Origin: Thermoplasmatales archaeon E-plasma
GTDB lineage: Archaea; Thermoplasmatota; Thermoplasmata; Thermoplasmatales; Thermoplasmataceae
Assembly (NCBI GenBank): GCA_000496135.1
Contig: KI542674.1
Location: forward strand, 492,418-556,417
DNA: 64,000 bases
Direction: 5' to 3'
The position numbers and the translations under genes were made by a program. Shown here in pieces: positions 62,748 to 64,000 of this stretch. How positions within the stretch are numbered: the first letter of the stretch is position 1; every line of letters starts with the position of its first letter. The notes under the pieces are model-generated. The model saw only the letters and a program-made list of their open reading frames with translations. It was not told where the DNA came from and made no database searches.

Positions 62748-62837
62748 ATTATATCCATTTTACAACAGTTAACCGCTAACCGTTATTCCAAGCAGGTTAA
62801 CCATAAACTTATAACTCTTTGCTTCCAAGTTCAGTCA
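62748..62837. promoter_or_regulatory. Spacer before parA with GTTAACCG-type repeats
   Basis: Holds CAGTTAACCG (62766-62775) followed directly by CTAACCGTTA (62776-62785) and the palindrome GGTTAACC (62795-62802). Candidate operator or centromere (parS-like) sites for the downstream parA and mini-parB. Confidence 0.5.
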
Positions 62838-63590
62838 ATGATCATCTCCATTGCCAACCAGAAAGGAGGATGCGGGAAAACTACGACGGCCGCAAACCTT
62901 GGAGCTTTACTTGCACAGAAACACAAGGTCCTGCTTGTGGATATAGACCCGCAGGGAAATCTCACCACATATTTTGGCATCAATAAAGCTGGCCTGAAGC
63001 GTACAGTGTACGATGTTATGCTTAACGGCAGGATAGAAGATGCCATACTTCAGAAGGATGGTGTGGACATAGTGCCAAGCACAATTGATCTTGCTGGTGC
63101 TGAAGTGGAACTCACAGGAAGGATAGGCAGAGAATATATCCTTGACAACGAGCTGAAGAGAATTTCCAATGACTACGATTACGTGATCATTGATACACCG
63201 CCCAGCCTGGGAATATTCACCATCAACTCGCTAGTTGCATCAGATTACGTGCTTATACCAGTACAGGCTGAATTCTTCGCTTTGGAGGGTTTGACGCAAC
63301 TCATGAGAGTCATAGAACTCGTAAATTCGAGGCTTTCAAGAAACCTGAAGCTGCTTGGAATGTTCGTAACGATGTTCAATTCAAGGACGCGGTCGTCCAA
63401 AGAGGTTCTTGAAGATGTCAGAAAGCACTACTCAAAGAATCTGCTTAAAACTGTTATACCCAGGAATGTGACCATAACGGATTCCACCATGGCAGGTTCT
63501 CCTGTTGTGATATACCGGAAAACCGCGCCTGCTTCAAAGTCATATATTGCACTTGCAAAGGAAATTGAAAGGAAAGTCAAGGTGAAATGA
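62838..63590 (+). CDS. parA: ParA-family partition ATPase
   Basis: 250 residues. Deviant Walker A ISIANQKGGCGKTTTAANLG, LLVDIDPQGNLTTYFG, VIIDTPPSLGIFTINSL and FVTMFNSRTRSS are typical of Soj/ParA. Partitions plasmids or integrated elements with a DNA-bound ParB partner. Overlaps the next gene by ATGA, so the two are coupled. Confidence 0.93.
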   Translation: MIISIANQKGGCGKTTTAANLGALLAQKHKVLLVDIDPQGNLTTYFGINKAGLKRTVYDVMLNGRIEDAILQKDGVDIVPSTIDLAGAEVELTGRIGREYILDNELKRISNDYDYVIIDTPPSLGIFTINSLVASDYVLIPVQAEFFALEGLTQLMRVIELVNSRLSRNLKLLGMFVTMFNSRTRSSKEVLEDVRKHYSKNLLKTVIPRNVTITDSTMAGSPVVIYRKTAPASKSYIALAKEIERKVKVK

Positions 63591-63862
63591 TGGCAGATAT
63601 CAAGAAAAGGGGATTGGACAGTCTAATATCACAGAACACACACTCCAGTGGAGAAATGAGTGGGGCACCAGAGAGATACACAAAGACAATCGGCTTCAAG
63701 GTCACTGAAAAACAGTATGAGACGTATAGAAGGTTCGCGAAATACTTCGGGAATGAAGAACTCATAAAGAAATGGCGCAATGACCTAAACAGGATATTTG
63801 AAGAGAAGGGCAAGGACATGGAGAGCGTGGAAACTGAAATCAGAAAACGGTTGAACAAGTAA
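63587..63862 (+). CDS. Mini-ParB-like partner of ParA
   Basis: 91 residues. The N-terminal peptide IKKRGLDSLI resembles the GLGRGLDALI peptide by which ParB proteins stimulate ParA; no ParB/Srx core domain follows. Instead a short helical region (TEKQYETYRRFAKYFGNEEL, DLNRIFEEKGKDMESVETEI) could bind DNA. Same ATGA coupling as other parAB pairs. The assignment rests on the motif and gene order. Confidence 0.6.
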   Translation: MMADIKKRGLDSLISQNTHSSGEMSGAPERYTKTIGFKVTEKQYETYRRFAKYFGNEELIKKWRNDLNRIFEEKGKDMESVETEIRKRLNK

Positions 63863-63872
63863 CGGTTAACTG
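63860..63872 (-). repeat. Inverted copy of CAGTTAACCGTTA after mini-parB
   Basis: TAACGGTTAACTG is the exact complement of CAGTTAACCGTTA at 57741-57753 inside the integrase ORF, and shares CAGTTAACCG with 62766-62775. It overlaps the mini-parB stop. Confidence 0.5.
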
Positions 63873-63928
63873 CCTTCCAGTTCTTGAAAGCGCATTATAT
63901 TTATTAGCAGCCACAAGTTACTCAAGGC

Positions 63929-64000
63929 ATGGAAGAAAAATATGGATGTGCAAAGTGTGGAACGGAATTGACATTGACTAGAACTAAAGTGGCTAACCCT
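63929..64000 (+). CDS. Partial CDS with N-terminal zinc-ribbon motif
   Basis: The 24 codons to the window end read MEEKYGCAKCGTELTLTRTK, an N-terminal CxxC zinc-knuckle like those at the start of small archaeal regulators. No more can be said; the gene continues outside the window. Confidence 0.5.
   Translation, partial: MEEKYGCAKCGTELTLTRTKVANP

Larger units (their letters stand above)
57386..64000 (+). mobile_element. Integrated mobile element downstream of tRNA-Ala (right end outside window)
   Basis: Begins at the tRNA 3' end and includes integrase, ParA plus mini-ParB, and a HerA/VirB4-like ATPase operon. No second copy of the tRNA 3' end was seen to 64000, so the right attachment site lies beyond the window. 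Sampled element sequence (for example 60901-60960, 30 of 60 G+C) is clearly richer in G+C than sampled chromosome (22081-22140, 18 of 60), supporting foreign origin. No capsid gene is seen, so it is more like an integrative plasmid than a virus, though that is inference. Confidence 0.75.

Noticed and set aside
1..64000. CRISPR array or cas genes
   Set aside because: No regularly spaced 25-37-bp repeats and no Cas motifs were seen; the PolB2-like enzyme shows no Cas1 (casposon) neighbour.

Overview
The window is archaeal and most likely from the Thermoplasmatales (the Thermoplasma / Ferroplasma / Cuniculiplasma type of acidophile). Evidence: a TBP gene, archaeal replication proteins (PolD small subunit, RFC small subunit, Orc1/Cdc6, a Hef-type helicase), a GHMP-type shikimate kinase, archaeal CoaD, RtcB and EndA, a thermopsin-family acid protease, Asn/Ser/Thr-rich secreted proteins, low G+C, and many start codons sitting about 26 nt downstream of a TATA box with no Shine-Dalgarno (leaderless transcripts). 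The species call is inference; no rRNA is present.

Layout. 1-5.5 kb: end of ubiX, then secreted or membrane-anchored proteins, including a very large frameshifted surface protein. 5.6-14.7 kb: PAC2 protein, formate-THF ligase, PolD small subunit, DMT transporter, family 4 UDG and thermopsin. 15.2-27.9 kb: dense housekeeping block with guaB, three futalosine-pathway menaquinone genes (mqnA, mqnE, mqnC), truD, tbp, a DUF59 protein, coaD fusion, aminotransferase, Ras-like GTPase, endA, rps2, GMP synthase ATPase subunit and an Lrp-type sensor domain. 28-41.3 kb: GH15 glucoamylase, ttuA-like thiolase, trpS, ornithine cyclodeaminase family, alcohol dehydrogenase, radical SAM protein, orc1/cdc6, and a three-gene operon ending in an exonuclease-dead B-family polymerase (PolB2-like). 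41.3-47.1 kb: aroB-aroE-aroK-aroA and argS. 47.1-57.3 kb: a second large broken surface protein, amidohydrolase, rtcB, small regulators, purN, rfcS and hef.

At 57,314-57,385 lies tRNA-Ala(CGC). Immediately downstream an integrated mobile element begins and runs to the end of the window. It carries a frameshifted tyrosine integrase, a zinc/winged-helix protein, a compact operon (two small proteins, a membrane protein, and a HerA/VirB4-like ATPase with C-terminal winged-helix and nuclease-like regions), a broken hexapeptide-repeat gene, and a parA plus mini-parB cassette flanked by GTTAACCG-type repeats. Sampled element sequence is near 50% G+C, against about one third or less in sampled chromosomal sequence.

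Main points of interest: (1) the element's putative DNA-translocation operon, where two unrelated small proteins end in the same 12-residue tail, TLxPxRR[FY]xxxR; (2) the PolB2 operon with two small partners, reminiscent of a mutasome; (3) a cluster of reading-frame lesions restricted to surface proteins, element genes and the 5' end of rtcB, which is either real decay or variation, or sequence error, and needs read-level checking; (4) a perfect palindromic TATA region in front of the tbp gene; (5) a membrane-anchored giant surface protein with a cytoplasmic winged-helix tail.
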